Shown one piece after another: positions 24,531 to 34,309 of a DNA stretch of 64,000 nucleotides. Numbering within the stretch: position 1 is the first letter of the stretch; each line of letters starts with the position of its first letter. The translations under genes were made by a program, and so were the position numbers. The notes beneath the pieces are model-generated. The model saw only the letters and a list, made by a program, of their open reading frames with translations. It was not told the DNA's origin and searched no databases. Location of the stretch: contig JADGEB010000005.1 of NCBI GenBank assembly GCA_016744595.1, positions 62,001 through 126,000 on the forward strand. The letters run 5' to 3'. The DNA comes from Desulfuromusa sp. Its GTDB lineage: Bacteria; Desulfobacterota; Desulfuromonadia; Desulfuromonadales; Geopsychrobacteraceae.

Positions 24531-26765
24531 ATGAAACTCAGAAGTACTATTATTGTTAACTCTATGGCACTTATCCTGATCACCGTTGCTTCTGTTTTAG
24601 GTGTTGCTCTTTACCAAAAGTCAGTTCTGAGCGACTCTGTCAACAATGAAATTAATCGCTTGGCACAGAAAGAGGCTGAAAGTGTTGCACGCGATGTCTA
24701 CCTGATGTGCCGAACCTCTCAGGATTCTGTTCAAAAAATAGTCAATGCAAGCCTTAATGTTGCCAGAGAAATATTATATCAGGGTGGTCGTGTGACATTT
24801 GATTCTGAAACAGTTCAATGGTCAGCGACCAACCAATATACAAAAACAGCAAAAACAATAATGCTCCCAAAAATGATGACTGGTTCGACATGGCTTAAAC
24901 AAAACACAGACATGGGGGTAAAAACACCGATCGTCGATAAAGTCCAATCCTTGGTCGGAGGGACAGCAACCATCTTTCAGCGGATGAATAATTCTGGAGA
25001 TATGTTGCGAGTTGCAACAAATGTTGAAAAACAAAATGGAAAGCGTGCAGTTGGAACGTATATTCCAAGAATCAATCCAGATGGAAATAAAAATCCGGTC
25101 ATAGATAAGATTCTAAAAGGTGAAACCTTTCGTGGAAGAGCCTTCGTTGTCAATGCATGGTACATCACTGCCTATGAACCAATCTGGGACAGCAATAAAA
25201 ATGAAGTTATCGGAATTCTTTACGTTGGTGTCAAGCAGGAAAACGTCAAGAGTTTACGCAAAGGAATTATGGATATTGTCGTCGGAAAAAGCGGCAATAT
25301 TTCGGTGATTGGTGGAAAAGGAAAAGACAAAGGCCGCTACATCATCTCAAAAAATGGAGAATTGGACAAAGAAAATATTCTTGATGCAAAGGACGCTGAC
25401 GGCCAACCAATCATTCAACAAATCATCGAAAAAGGACTGGCACTAAACCAACAAGCAGGCAGCAAAATCCCCATTGTTTTTGAGAAATATAATTGGCTTG
25501 ACAAAGGGGAAAGTGAAGCACGAACAAAAGTGGCGGCTATCAGTTATTTTGCTCCTTGGGATTGGGTTATCGTCTCTGGATTCCATCAAGACGATTTTGC
25601 CCAATCCCACAATATTGTTGCTAATGCAGCTCATTCACAATTGACCTGGATTGTTATTATTGCAATTTTGATGGTTATCATCTCCATTATCGGCAACTAC
25701 ATTCTCGCCGGAAAAATCAGTAAGCCTCTGATGTTAACCGCCCAAATGGTCAAAGATCTTCAGAACGGACAACTGGACAAACGTCTCAATATTAAACGGA
25801 AAGATGAAATCGGTGAACTAGCACACGTTATTGATGAGTTTGCCAAGGATCTTCAACAAGAAATCCTCACCGCTTTTGAAAAGCTTGCTTCAGGAAATTT
25901 CACCTTTGAAGCCAACGGAGTCATAGCTCAACCACTAAAAGAGACCAACGCATCAATGAATCAGATTATGGAACAAATCAATAGAGCTGGTAATCAGATT
26001 GCATCAGCAGCACATCAAATTACTGATTCCAGTCAATCGCTATCGCAAGGGGCAACAGAATCGGCAAGTAGCCTCGAAGAAATTTCTGCATCCCTGAATC
26101 AAATGGCTACCCAGACAAAGACAAATGCTGACAACGCAACAATTGCAAATAACCTTTCCGAAGAAGCTAAGGTTGTCGCTGAAAAAGGCAATAAACAAAT
26201 GCATCAGATGCACGAAGCTATGATCGATATCGATTCAGCCGGGCAAGATATCTCTCGCATTATCAAGACAATTGATGAAATTGCCTTTCAGACTAATTTG
26301 CTTGCACTGAATGCTGCTGTTGAAGCAGCACGTGCCGGACAACACGGCAAAGGGTTTGCTGTCGTTGCCGAAGAAGTTCGTAATCTAGCGGCACGCAGTG
26401 CCAAAGCTGCGGCCGAAACAGCTGAATTGATTGAAGGGTCTGTTGCAAAGACAAAAAATGGCAGCCTCATCGCAGAACAAACGTCTGAGTCACTCCAGAC
26501 AATTGTTACTGAAATCAATAAGGTCAGTGATCTGGTTGAAGAAATTGCCGTAGCCAGCAATGAACAAGCACAAGGAATTGGGGAAATCAATCAGGGAATC
26601 GGGCAGATCGATACAGTCACACAACAGAATACAGCCGCTGCTGAAGAAAGTGCGGCGGCGGCGGAAGAGCTGTCTGGACAGGCGGAACAACTCAACCACA
26701 TGTTACATCAATTCACTCTGCAATCAGATTCTGAGATCGACTCAGCTAATAGAATAGAGTATTAA
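24531..26765 (+). CDS. Methyl-accepting chemotaxis protein with periplasmic Cache-type sensor
   Basis: A transmembrane chemoreceptor of 744 residues. Membrane segment 1 lies at about 8-28, followed by a large periplasmic Cache 3/Cache 2-like domain (about 35-365, with [12 protein letters not shown] and [11 protein letters not shown], typical of that fusion). Membrane segment 2 lies at about 370-392 and HAMP at about 395-450. The cytoplasmic four-helix bundle has its hairpin tip at about 583-625 ([19 protein letters not shown], then [16 protein letters not shown]). There is no C-terminal pentapeptide for CheR/CheB. I use the ATG at 24531 because the upstream extension to 24453 would put 26 polar and aromatic residues before the membrane segment. 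The ligand is unknown; organic acids or amino acids would suit this sensor type. Confidence 0.93.
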   Translation: MKLRSTIIVNSMALILITVASVLGVALYQKSVLSDSVNNEINRLAQKEAESVARDVYLMCRTSQDSVQKIVNASLNVAREILYQGGRVTFDSETVQWSATNQYTKTAKTIMLPKMMTGSTWLKQNTDMGVKTPIVDKVQSLVGGTATIFQRMNNSGDMLRVATNVEKQNGKRAVGTYIPRINPDGNKNPVIDKILKGETFRGRAFVVNAWYITAYEPIWDSNKNEVIGILYVGVKQENVKSLRKGIMDIVVGKSGNISVIGGKGKDKGRYIISKNGELDKENILDAKDADGQPIIQQIIEKGLALNQQAGSKIPIVFEKYNWLDKGESEARTKVAAISYFAPWDWVIVSGFHQDDFAQSHNIVANAAHSQLTWIVIIAILMVIISIIGNYILAGKISKPLMLTAQMVKDLQNGQLDKRLNIKRKDEIGELAHVIDEFAKDLQQEILTAFEKLASGNFTFEANGVIAQPLKETNASMNQIMEQINRAGNQIASAAHQITDSSQSLSQGATESASSLEEISASLNQMATQTKTNADNATIANNLSEEAKVVAEKGNKQMHQMHEAMIDIDSAGQDISRIIKTIDEIAFQTNLLALNAAVEAARAGQHGKGFAVVAEEVRNLAARSAKAAAETAELIEGSVAKTKNGSLIAEQTSESLQTIVTEINKVSDLVEEIAVASNEQAQGIGEINQGIGQIDTVTQQNTAAAEESAAAAEELSGQAEQLNHMLHQFTLQSDSEIDSANRIEY

Positions 26766-26783
26766 GCAACCACACTTTCATAC

Positions 26784-26824
26784 AGAAAAGCCCTGTATTC
26801 AGCAAACTGATATAGGGCTTTTCT
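26784..26824 (+). terminator. Terminator of the chemoreceptor gene
   Basis: AGAAAAGCCCT at 26784-26794 pairs with AGGGCTTTTCT at 26814-26824, with a moderately long loop that adds weaker pairs. It lies 19 bases after the stop codon. Confidence 0.85.
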
Positions 26825-26999
26825 GATTTAAGAGGATTTATATCAGCCTTACTGGGAGTTCCGGGCAAGGCAGAGAAAAGGGACGCAGTCTTAAGAAAAC
26901 ACAACATCAAATTTGGCTACAACATCTCAGGACTCATCCTCTTGACGAGAAAATCGAAGACTGATAGCGTGCAGTCAAACCTTTGAAAGGAGTTATTTA

Positions 27000-27047
27000 A
27001 TGGAGATTGTGATTATATCTGAGGCAAAGAGAGGAAGCGGGGCTTAA
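27000..27047 (+). CDS. Possible 15-residue leader ORF upstream of rsgA
   Basis: ATG at 27000 follows GAAAGGAG with seven bases between, a better ribosome binding site than most genes here. It encodes MEIVIISEAKRGSGA and stops at 27047. Its last codons form the 5' arm of a long stem: GGCAAAGAG at 27023-27031 pairs with CTCTTTGCC at 27081-27089, extended by GGAA/TTCC and GGGG/CCCC. Translation of the ORF would therefore open the stem. This layout is like a translation-coupled leader, 160 bases before rsgA. It could also be chance. Confidence 0.3.
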   Translation: MEIVIISEAKRGSGA

Positions 27048-27207
27048 CTTTAAACCCGTAGGACACCTCCCCCTTTCCACCTCTTTGCCCGGCTAAAGCT
27101 GGGTTTCTCAAGAATTTATCGAAACCCGTTTCACATGTGCAGGCCACAGTAAGAATGTGTTCGTGCGTCTGCAACACCACTTCTCAGAATAGACCGAAGG
27201 GGTTTCC

Positions 27208-28275
27208 ATGTCTTATTTACAACCAACACTCCCACAACTGGGATGGAATCATTTTTTTCAACAACAACTAAGTCTGGAAGAGTGGCAAGCGACCACTCCT
27301 TCACGTGTGGCTGCAGTTCATGGTCAGATTATCGATATAATCGGTGAACAAGGCCAACAACAGATCAATCTGCCCGGCAACTGGCAACAGTTGGATATTT
27401 CGGAGCGACCCACAGTCGGAGATTGGCTTTTGATCCATCGTGAAAACACGAAGCCACAAAGAATACTCGAACGTAAAAGTCTTTTTAAACGAAAAGCTGC
27501 CGGCATTGAAGCAAAAGACCAGCTGATGGCAGCCAACATCGATACTCTGTTTATCGTCACCTCCTGTAATCAGGACTTCAACCTGTCGCGTCTGGAGCGT
27601 TACCTGGCTCTGGCATACGAAGCAAGAGTTGAACCCGTTGTTGTTCTGACGAAAACAGATCTGGTGGATGATATTTCAAGCTATGTCGATTCAGCAAAAA
27701 GCCTGAAAAAAGATTTGCTTGTCGAAGCTATCAACAGTCTTGATGGTCAATCGACTTCTATTTTATCTTGCTGGTGCGAAACAGGGCAAACGGTTGCCCT
27801 GACCGGATCATCTGGAGTGGGAAAATCAACCCTGATCAACACCCTATGTCACCGTAACGATCAAGAAACAGCTGAGGTCAGGGAAGATGACGCCAAGGGA
27901 CGCCATACAACAACATCCCGCTCTCTCCATTTTCTACCTGATGGCGGCATCCTGATTGACAACCCCGGCCTACGCGAGTTGCAATTGGTTGATTGTGAGG
28001 ATGGAATATCAAGCCTGTTTGAAGACATAGAACATCTGGCACAACAGTGCAAGTTCAACAACTGTCAACACACAACAGAGAAAGGATGTGCTGTCAGGCA
28101 CGCGCTTGTTGACGGCAATCTGGATCCACGCCGCCTTCTCAGTTACCAGAAACTTAAAGCAGAGCAATCTCGTAACAGCGAAACCATTGCAGAGAGAAGA
28201 AGTCGAGAAAAAGGGTTCAATAAAATGTGTCGGAAGGTTATGTCTGCAAAGCGAAAAAGGCAAAATGAATTTTGA
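27208..28275 (+). CDS. rsgA: Ribosome small-subunit-dependent GTPase A
   Basis: RsgA is a circularly permuted GTPase that checks late maturation of the 30S subunit. Domains: N-terminal OB fold (about 35-100), then GTPase motifs in permuted order, G4 VVLTKTDLV (about 145), G1 GSSGVGKSTLIN (about 200) and G3 DNPGL (about 250). The C-terminal zinc site follows with spacing CKFNNCQH then C (about 270-290). The 355-residue length is normal for the YjeQ group. A structured leader with a possible short ORF precedes it at 27000-27090. A strong terminator follows at 28302. Confidence 0.96.
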   Translation: MSYLQPTLPQLGWNHFFQQQLSLEEWQATTPSRVAAVHGQIIDIIGEQGQQQINLPGNWQQLDISERPTVGDWLLIHRENTKPQRILERKSLFKRKAAGIEAKDQLMAANIDTLFIVTSCNQDFNLSRLERYLALAYEARVEPVVVLTKTDLVDDISSYVDSAKSLKKDLLVEAINSLDGQSTSILSCWCETGQTVALTGSSGVGKSTLINTLCHRNDQETAEVREDDAKGRHTTTSRSLHFLPDGGILIDNPGLRELQLVDCEDGISSLFEDIEHLAQQCKFNNCQHTTEKGCAVRHALVDGNLDPRRLLSYQKLKAEQSRNSETIAERRSREKGFNKMCRKVMSAKRKRQNEF

Positions 28276-28301
28276 TTTGTTTCAGTGTTAATTGAGATAC
28301 A

Positions 28302-28346
28302 AATAATATCACCGGCTTTTCCAAGTGGAAAGCCGGTGATATTATT
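28302..28346. terminator. Strong bidirectional terminator after rsgA
   Basis: An 18-base perfect stem (AATAATATCACCGGCTTT and its complement at 28329-28346) with a short loop lies 26 bases after the rsgA stop codon. Confidence 0.85.
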
Positions 28347-28529
28347 CAGAAACATAAGAGCACTCATCCCCTTGCAGCCCTGCACGTTAAAGGTTATAAG
28401 CTATTGTTCCCTCGCAACTTGCTGCAACGTAATTTATTTACAAAATTTCACCTTGACAAGAAACCGTATTTTGTTGCGTCATTGTCAGCAGAAATCATTC
28501 CACAACCAATACACATAAAGTTACATTTT

Positions 28530-29885
28530 ATGAACGCAATTTGGAAAACAACTCTCAAACAGCAACAGAAAAAGCAGCGCAATCGTAGGCTGCTTTTATT
28601 TAGCCTCCTGTTTCTCTTGGCTGGAGTTGGATATTTCCTTTTACCAACTCACCAGTCAAACAAACCAGAATTGGCACTGACAACCTTACCGGAACAAACG
28701 AAAGAGATAAATCCACCAAGCACGGCCCCAAAAAAAAAACCAGAGCCCATTTTTACTCGTGCCATCACTGCCGGAGATACTCTGAGTTCGATCATGGATA
28801 GCCTGAAAATTTCCCAGAATACGATGTATCAGATCCTGGCTGCTGATGAATCTTTATTGGCGCTGGATGTTCTGCGTCCGGGCAATCAATTGACCTTCAC
28901 GCTAGATGAAGAAACACGTCAGCTGATGACAATGGAACTCTTTATTCACCGGGGCAAACAGATTATTTACCAACGGAGTGATGCCGACAACTTCAGATAC
29001 CAAGAAATTATTCTCCCCGGAGTCTGGGAGAAACAGCTTTTAAATGGTGAAATTCACGGTAGTTTTTTTCAATCAGCACTCGCAATCGGACTGAGCGAAC
29101 AGGAAGTTGCCAATATCGCCGACCTGTTCAAAAGCCGCCTGAACTTCAGCCGCGAAATAAGAGCTGGGGATCGTTTTCAGGTCGTCCGCACACAGCAGTT
29201 AGTAGAGGGTGAATTCACTGGCCAAAGCCAGATTCTTGGAGTACAAATCTTTTGTCATCATAGTCAGCACGATGCTTTTCTGTTTGAGGATGGGCACTAC
29301 TACGATCATAATGGCGACAGCTTGGCTCGAGCATTTTTGCGCTATCCCCACAAAGGCCATTTTCGCATCAGTTCATCATTCAACCCCGCACGTCGGCATC
29401 CAGTTACCGGCCGTATCGCACCGCATAAAGGCGTTGATTTTGCCATGCCAACCGGAACCAAAATTCTGGCAACAGGCGATGGCATTGTCACTCGGGTCAA
29501 GAGTCACCCTTTTGCCGGCAAATATATCGAAATTCAACATGGCGTCCAGTACACAACCCGCTATCTCCATCTAAGCCGAATCAGCGTCAAACGCGGCCAA
29601 AGAATCAAACGTGGTGAATTGATCGCCCGATCCGGCAACACCGGCCGTTCAACCGGTCCTCATCTCCATTACGAACTGCATATCAAAAACCGAGCCGTCG
29701 ACCCGATCACAGCCAAAATCCCTATGGCGGCATCGATTCCCAAAAGTAAACGCCAGATGTTTAAGAAACAAGTTGCCGAATTAATTGCCGTCATGAATCC
29801 ACCACAACACCATCAGGTTAGCCAGTATACCCAAGAGACAAAACGGAACAATCCAGAGAACCTAGTTGATAAACCAACCATTTGA
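28530..29885 (+). CDS. M23 family murein peptidase (MepM/NlpD-like)
   Basis: A membrane-anchored peptidoglycan endopeptidase of 451 residues. A membrane segment lies at about 22-40. An OapA/LysM-like domain follows (TAGDTLSSIMDSLKISQNTMYQILAADE, about 72-130). The C-terminal M23 domain (about 285-400) has zinc ligands in HKGVDFAMP and HLHYEL. MepM-type enzymes cut D-Ala-mDap cross-links during wall growth. The frame opens at 28404, but the ATG at 28530 gives the normal N-terminus with positively charged residues before the membrane segment. Neither start has a clear ribosome binding site. No operon partner. Confidence 0.9.
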   Translation: MNAIWKTTLKQQQKKQRNRRLLLFSLLFLLAGVGYFLLPTHQSNKPELALTTLPEQTKEINPPSTAPKKKPEPIFTRAITAGDTLSSIMDSLKISQNTMYQILAADESLLALDVLRPGNQLTFTLDEETRQLMTMELFIHRGKQIIYQRSDADNFRYQEIILPGVWEKQLLNGEIHGSFFQSALAIGLSEQEVANIADLFKSRLNFSREIRAGDRFQVVRTQQLVEGEFTGQSQILGVQIFCHHSQHDAFLFEDGHYYDHNGDSLARAFLRYPHKGHFRISSSFNPARRHPVTGRIAPHKGVDFAMPTGTKILATGDGIVTRVKSHPFAGKYIEIQHGVQYTTRYLHLSRISVKRGQRIKRGELIARSGNTGRSTGPHLHYELHIKNRAVDPITAKIPMAASIPKSKRQMFKKQVAELIAVMNPPQHHQVSQYTQETKRNNPENLVDKPTI

Positions 29886-30018
29886 GCGATAATAATCAGT
29901 GTAGCAAAACAAAGATTTCCCCAGTCTTTCTACCAGAGACAACCTCCCCATGGCTTTTCAAGCCTATTTTTGCTAATCTCATCCAGACACAGCCATCTTC
30001 ATCTCATGAGGTTATAAA

Positions 30019-30399
30019 ATGAAAAAATTAGAACAATTTTTACTCTACGGATTTGCAGTTTTTAGCGTAATTACTTCATTTTTATTTGTCTTTTACGCTG
30101 TCACCGTCAATTTTAGTAGTGAGGCCTCACAATGGTTGAAGACTTTTTCCTATGTTGCTGGAGGGTATGGACTTTTCAATATTTACATTCTGAGCTGGGC
30201 ATGGCGTAGCCAGGCAGATTGGGCTCCCAAAGCAGATATGGTGATTGCTGCCTGTTTTTTCGGAGTATTTATCATGGATACAATCAAAGGTGGTTTTTCA
30301 GGAGGAATGACGACAATTGGCAGTATTCTCGGATTGGCCTTGGTTCTACTGATCAACTGGTTTGCAGTCAATAAATCTTGCCAGAGGAGCAGTACATAA
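30019..30399 (+). CDS. Small four-span membrane protein, unknown function
   Basis: A 126-residue very hydrophobic protein with about four predicted membrane spans (about 8-30, 44-62, 77-92 and 97-118) and a basic C-terminal tail. TGAGGT lies eight bases before the ATG, so it is likely a real gene. I do not recognise the family. It stands alone, between the M23 peptidase and the sigma-54 promoter of hypD. Confidence 0.7.
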   Translation: MKKLEQFLLYGFAVFSVITSFLFVFYAVTVNFSSEASQWLKTFSYVAGGYGLFNIYILSWAWRSQADWAPKADMVIAACFFGVFIMDTIKGGFSGGMTTIGSILGLALVLLINWFAVNKSCQRSST

Positions 30400-30409
30400 C
30401 AATACAGCC

Positions 30410-30437
30410 ATATTTTATTCAAACATGAATAAAATAT
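30410..30437. promoter_or_regulatory. AT-rich palindrome upstream of the hypD promoter
   Basis: ATATTTTATTC and GAATAAAATAT flank AAACAT, giving 11-base perfect arms. It begins 11 bases after the stop of the small membrane protein gene and lies about 105 bases upstream of the hypD -24 element. It could be a weak terminator or an activator site for the sigma-54 promoter. It does not contain the TGCA-N4-TGCA pattern seen near pruA. Confidence 0.35.
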
Positions 30438-30542
30438 TCACAACAGCATAACCTCTTGTCTGTTTCTGTGCCAGCAACTCTCCGACGAATATTTTTCCAT
30501 CGTTATTTCAATAAGTTAGATATAGTCAAAATAATATTCATT

Positions 30543-30558
30543 TGGCACTCAAATTGCT
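30543..30558 (+). promoter_or_regulatory. Sigma-54 promoter (-24/-12) of hypD
   Basis: TGGCAC-N5-TTGCT is a full consensus match, and the TTGGCAC and TTGCT elements are the same as in the pruA promoter at 7171. It lies 57 bases before the hypD ATG. Confidence 0.9.
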
Positions 30559-30614
30559 CTAGAATTATTTTGTGAAGAATAAACCGGGCAGCTTGTTGTT
30601 GAAAGGAAATATCG

Positions 30615-33071
30615 ATGGAAAGTAACGATAAAGTCAAATCATTGCCAGAACGTGGCTCTGCGTGTGAGGGAAATTTCTATCCGGAGAAAAACCATAAAAC
30701 AGAGCCAGGGATGAATCCACGTATCCAGCGTCTACGCAAGCTTAGTGTTGAAGCCAACCCAAGTCTATCTATCGAACGCGCTCTCCATGAAACGGCCTTC
30801 TACAAAGAAAATTACGGACAATATTCGACACCGATGTTGCGGGCGCTGAACTTTCTCGATCACTGTCAAAAGAAAACTATTTATCTTGGAGCAGATGAAC
30901 TGATCGTTGGTGAACGTGGCCCGATGCCAAAAGCCGTGCCAACTTTCCCAGAATTAACATGTCACAGTGTTCAGGATTTTCATGTTCTCAATACTCGTGA
31001 ACAGCAGCGCTACACGATTAGTCAAGAAGATATCGATACCTACGCCAAAGAGGTAATCCCTTACTGGCAGGGAAAAACCATCCGTGAACGGATCTTTAGT
31101 CATGTTCCACAGGAATGGAAAGCTGCCTACGAAGCCGGACTGTTCACCGAGTTTATGGAGCAGCGCGCCCCCGGACATACAGCCCTCGATGGACAGATTT
31201 ATCGCAAGGGGATGGTCGACTTCAAAAAACAGATCGCCGCTGAAATTGCAGCTCTTGATTACCTGAACGACCCGGCAGCGACCGACAAGGCCGAAGAACT
31301 GAAAGCAATGGATATCTCCTGTGATGCAGTCATTGTTTTTGCCGAACGCCACGCTGACCATGCTGAAGAACTGGCAAAAGAAGAGACAGATCCACAACGG
31401 GTTGCCGAGCTACAGAAGATTGCCGAAGTCTGCCGTTGGGTTCCGGCCAATGCACCACGCACCTTCCACGAAGCAATCCAGATGTACTGGTTTGTTCACC
31501 TAGGGACAATTACCGAGCTGAATGGCTGGGATGCCATGAATCCGGGGCATTTTGATCAACATCTGGCACCTTTTTACGCTGCAGAGATTGCTGCCGGAAC
31601 GTTGACCCGTGAACAAGCCAAGGAACTGCTTTGCTGTTTCTGGATCAAAGTGAACAACCATACTGCGCCACCAAAGGTTGGCATCACCGCACGTGAGAGC
31701 GGCACCTACAATGATTTCACCAACATCAACATTGGTGGCATCAACAGTGATGGTAAAGATGGCGTCAGTGAAGTTTCCTATATCATGCTTGAGGTGATTG
31801 AGGAACTGCACGTCCTCCAGCCAGGCAGCTCGGTTCATATCAGCAGTAAAACCCCCGACCAATTCCTGAATGCTGCCTGCAAAGTGATCCGTCAAGGTCA
31901 CGGTTACCCATCAATCTTCAACCCGGATATTTACACGGTTGAATTGATGCGCCAGGGAAAATCTTTGCAGGATGCCCGGGAAGGCGGCTGCAGTGGTTGT
32001 ATCGAGGTCGGCGCTTTTGGCAAGGAAGCCTATATTTTGACTGGCTATCTGAATGTTCCAAAAATCTTGGAAATCACCCTGAATAATGGAATTGATCCAC
32101 TCAGCGGAAAAACAGTCGGGATCAAAAGTGGCGATCCTTGCGGATTTGAGAGTTATACAGAACTCTATGAAGCCTTCCTTAAACAACTCAATTTCATTGT
32201 CGATACCAAGGTTCGAGTCAGCAATTACATCGACCGGATGTTCGCCAAATACGCCCCGGCTCCCTTTCTCTCGGTGGTCATTGAGGACTGTATCAGCAAG
32301 GGAAAAGATTATTACGATGCGGGACCACGCTACAACACCAACTATATCCAGTGCACCGGGCTAGGAACGGTCACCGACAGCTTGGCGACCTTGAAGAAAC
32401 ATGCCTTTGAAAGTCGGACCTTCAGCATGGAACAGATTCTTGGTGCGGTAGCAAAAAACTTTGCAGGGGAAGAATTCCTGCGCCAAACGATCATCAACAA
32501 AACTCCGTTCTTCGGTAATGATGATGATTACGCCGATGATATTGCCCTGCAAGTTTACCAGGATCTTCTCGCCGCCATCGACGGTAAGCCCAACGTCAAA
32601 GGTGAAACATTCCATCTGAATATGCTTTCGACCACCTGCCACATCTATTTCGGAAAGGTCATGGGTGCCACCCCCAACGGTCGCTTCGCCGGTAAATCGA
32701 TCTCCGACGGCACCTCACCTTCGCATGGCGCTGATACCCACGGCCCATCAGCGGTAATCAGATCGCTGACCAAGCTAGATCACAGCATGTCGGGTGGCAC
32801 TCTGCTTAATCAGCGCTTTTTGCCAAGCTTGCTGAAACGGGATGAGGATATTGTCAAACTTGGACAGCTGGTTCGCAGCTATTTCATCCTCGGCGGGCAC
32901 CATATTCAATTCAACATTATCGACACAGCAACTCTCCACGCCGCTCAGGAGAGTCCCGAGGATTACAAAGACCTGCTGGTACGGATGGCAGGATATAGTG
33001 ATTATTTCAACGATATGAATGCTGATCTGCAGCAAGAGGTGATTGAGCGGACGGAGAATGAAGCCTTTTAG
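30615..33071 (+). CDS. hypD: Glycyl radical enzyme, trans-4-hydroxy-L-proline dehydratase type
   Basis: The family uses a glycyl radical and a thiyl cysteine to dehydrate trans-4-hydroxyproline to P5C. It is close to my memory of Clostridioides difficile HypD throughout. Residues I recall as important there are kept: the FMEQRAPGH segment (Phe180, His188), the S-G-T-Y-N-D-F segment, Cys462 and Glu464 in GCSGCIEVG, the tyrosine in ILTGY, and the threonine in STTCHIYFG. The glycyl radical motif is VRMAGYSD with Gly793. It lacks the GCVEPG pattern of choline and glycerol enzymes. Compared with HypD it has about 32 extra N-terminal residues and Cys for Thr three residues before the radical cysteine. 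AAAGGAAA supports the start at 30615. Neighbours are the activase and, at a distance, pruA and proline dehydrogenase, which fit the P5C product. Confidence 0.85.
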   Translation: MESNDKVKSLPERGSACEGNFYPEKNHKTEPGMNPRIQRLRKLSVEANPSLSIERALHETAFYKENYGQYSTPMLRALNFLDHCQKKTIYLGADELIVGERGPMPKAVPTFPELTCHSVQDFHVLNTREQQRYTISQEDIDTYAKEVIPYWQGKTIRERIFSHVPQEWKAAYEAGLFTEFMEQRAPGHTALDGQIYRKGMVDFKKQIAAEIAALDYLNDPAATDKAEELKAMDISCDAVIVFAERHADHAEELAKEETDPQRVAELQKIAEVCRWVPANAPRTFHEAIQMYWFVHLGTITELNGWDAMNPGHFDQHLAPFYAAEIAAGTLTREQAKELLCCFWIKVNNHTAPPKVGITARESGTYNDFTNINIGGINSDGKDGVSEVSYIMLEVIEELHVLQPGSSVHISSKTPDQFLNAACKVIRQGHGYPSIFNPDIYTVELMRQGKSLQDAREGGCSGCIEVGAFGKEAYILTGYLNVPKILEITLNNGIDPLSGKTVGIKSGDPCGFESYTELYEAFLKQLNFIVDTKVRVSNYIDRMFAKYAPAPFLSVVIEDCISKGKDYYDAGPRYNTNYIQCTGLGTVTDSLATLKKHAFESRTFSMEQILGAVAKNFAGEEFLRQTIINKTPFFGNDDDYADDIALQVYQDLLAAIDGKPNVKGETFHLNMLSTTCHIYFGKVMGATPNGRFAGKSISDGTSPSHGADTHGPSAVIRSLTKLDHSMSGGTLLNQRFLPSLLKRDEDIVKLGQLVRSYFILGGHHIQFNIIDTATLHAAQESPEDYKDLLVRMAGYSDYFNDMNADLQQEVIERTENEAF

Positions 33072-33133
33072 ACTTCACAGGTTTGGCCTTATATCTTCGT
33101 CTTTCCTCCCCTTTGTCACCGCTGGAGTGGAGC

Positions 33134-33315
33134 AAATATTTGACGATTAAGTGAGGAATGTTTGATCCGCAGGCGAGTTTTGCAAGCGCGTCAAATATTT
33201 ACGGAGCGGAAGAAACCTGCCACAGGCAGGCAGGAGCATTGGGGTCGCTTTCTTTTGGTTCTGTTTTCTTTGTCGATACAAAGAAAATGAAATCGGCTGG
33301 CGGGTCGAACCCCGC
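33134..33315. repeat. Intergenic dyad-rich repeat element, copy 2
   Basis: Within the 294-base gap between hypD and hypE are an inverted pair AAATATTTGACG (33134) / CGTCAAATATTT (33189), a CCTGCC/GGCAGG hairpin at 33216-33230, a ten-base stem TTTTCTTTGT/ACAAAGAAAA (33264-33287, loop CGAT) and GCGGG/CCCGC (33300-33315). The last two match in layout the element at 15606-15658. Its presence splits what would normally be a tight hypD-hypE pair. Confidence 0.6.
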
Positions 33316-33365
33316 TGGTATTGATTTTGACTTTCAAAACTTGAGATAAAAACAAAGGACTGATA

Positions 33366-34274
33366 GTGCAGCAGCCGCTGATATTCGATATCAAACGTTA
33401 TGCCATAAACGATGGCCCGGGCATCCGCATCACCATTTTTTTCAAAGGTTGTCCGCTCTCCTGCCTCTGGTGTCATAATCCCGAAAGCATTTCGGACAAG
33501 CCACAAAAGATGTACAGCCCGGATAAATGTATTGGTTGCGGTGAATGTGTAAAAGCCTGCCCGAACCATGCCTGTAAACTGATTGGGGATGGAATCAGTA
33601 CCGATTCAGATCGGTGCGATTTAAATGGTCAATGTGCAGTGGTCTGCCCAGCTCTTGCGACAGAAATTTCTGGTTATTACAAAACAATTCCTGAGCTGCT
33701 AAAGATTATTGGAAAAGAGCGAACCCTATTTGACCAATCAGGTGGTGGAGTAACTTTTTCAGGGGGGGAACCACTACTATATCCCAACTATCTCATCGAA
33801 ATTCTAGATAAATGCGGCAAAAGCCAAATCCATCGCACCATTGACACCTGTGGTTTGGTCAAAGAAGAAATCCTTCTTGGAGTTGCCAAACGAACTGATT
33901 TATTCCTCTATGATCTTAAACTGACAGACTCCGATAAACACAAGCAATACACCGGAACTGGCAATAAACTCATCCTTTCCAACCTTACTGCTCTGGCAAA
34001 GACTGGAGCAGACATTCAAATCCGCATTCCCCTGATCAAGGGAATCAATACCGACCAGAAGGACCTTTCAGCAATGGCTGCTTTTATTGCCGGACTGGCT
34101 GGAGAAAAAAAGTCTGTCAGTCTGCTTCCCTATCATGCTACAGCTACCCATAAATACCAAAAGTTGGGAGAACATTACCTAGCAGGCAATTTAAAAGAGC
34201 CGGGAACAACTGATCTACAACAAGCTATCAATTGTTTTTCAGCCCATGACTTATTGGCAACTGTCGGCGGCTAA
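33366..34274 (+). CDS. hypE: Glycyl radical enzyme activase (radical SAM), HypE type
   Basis: This radical SAM enzyme installs the glycyl radical on the dehydratase. The SAM cluster motif is CPLSCLWC (C-x3-C-x2-C, about 30-37). It is followed by a ferredoxin-like insert with C-I-G-C-G-E-C-V-K-A-C-P and a second partial cluster motif ending AVVCP, then the conserved TFSGGEPL. The 302-residue length is normal for this group. Translation starts at GTG 33366 after AAAGGA. It follows hypD after a repeat-bearing gap and heads a run of transporter genes. Assignment to HypD rests on position. Confidence 0.9.
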   Translation: MQQPLIFDIKRYAINDGPGIRITIFFKGCPLSCLWCHNPESISDKPQKMYSPDKCIGCGECVKACPNHACKLIGDGISTDSDRCDLNGQCAVVCPALATEISGYYKTIPELLKIIGKERTLFDQSGGGVTFSGGEPLLYPNYLIEILDKCGKSQIHRTIDTCGLVKEEILLGVAKRTDLFLYDLKLTDSDKHKQYTGTGNKLILSNLTALAKTGADIQIRIPLIKGINTDQKDLSAMAAFIAGLAGEKKSVSLLPYHATATHKYQKLGEHYLAGNLKEPGTTDLQQAINCFSAHDLLATVGG

Positions 34275-34309
34275 CCACTTACTTTTTTAGTCTCTGGAAC
34301 ATTATTTTC

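Noticed and set aside
30410-30437. Clear terminator for the small membrane protein gene
   Set aside because: The stem is almost all AT and has no T-run after it, so I list it only as an uncertain regulatory palindrome.
30615-33071. Choline TMA-lyase, glycerol dehydratase or pyruvate formate-lyase
   Set aside because: The active-site segment is GCSGCIEVG rather than GCVEPG, there is no adjacent cysteine pair of the PFL type, and no microcompartment genes are nearby. Similarity to HypD runs along the whole chain.
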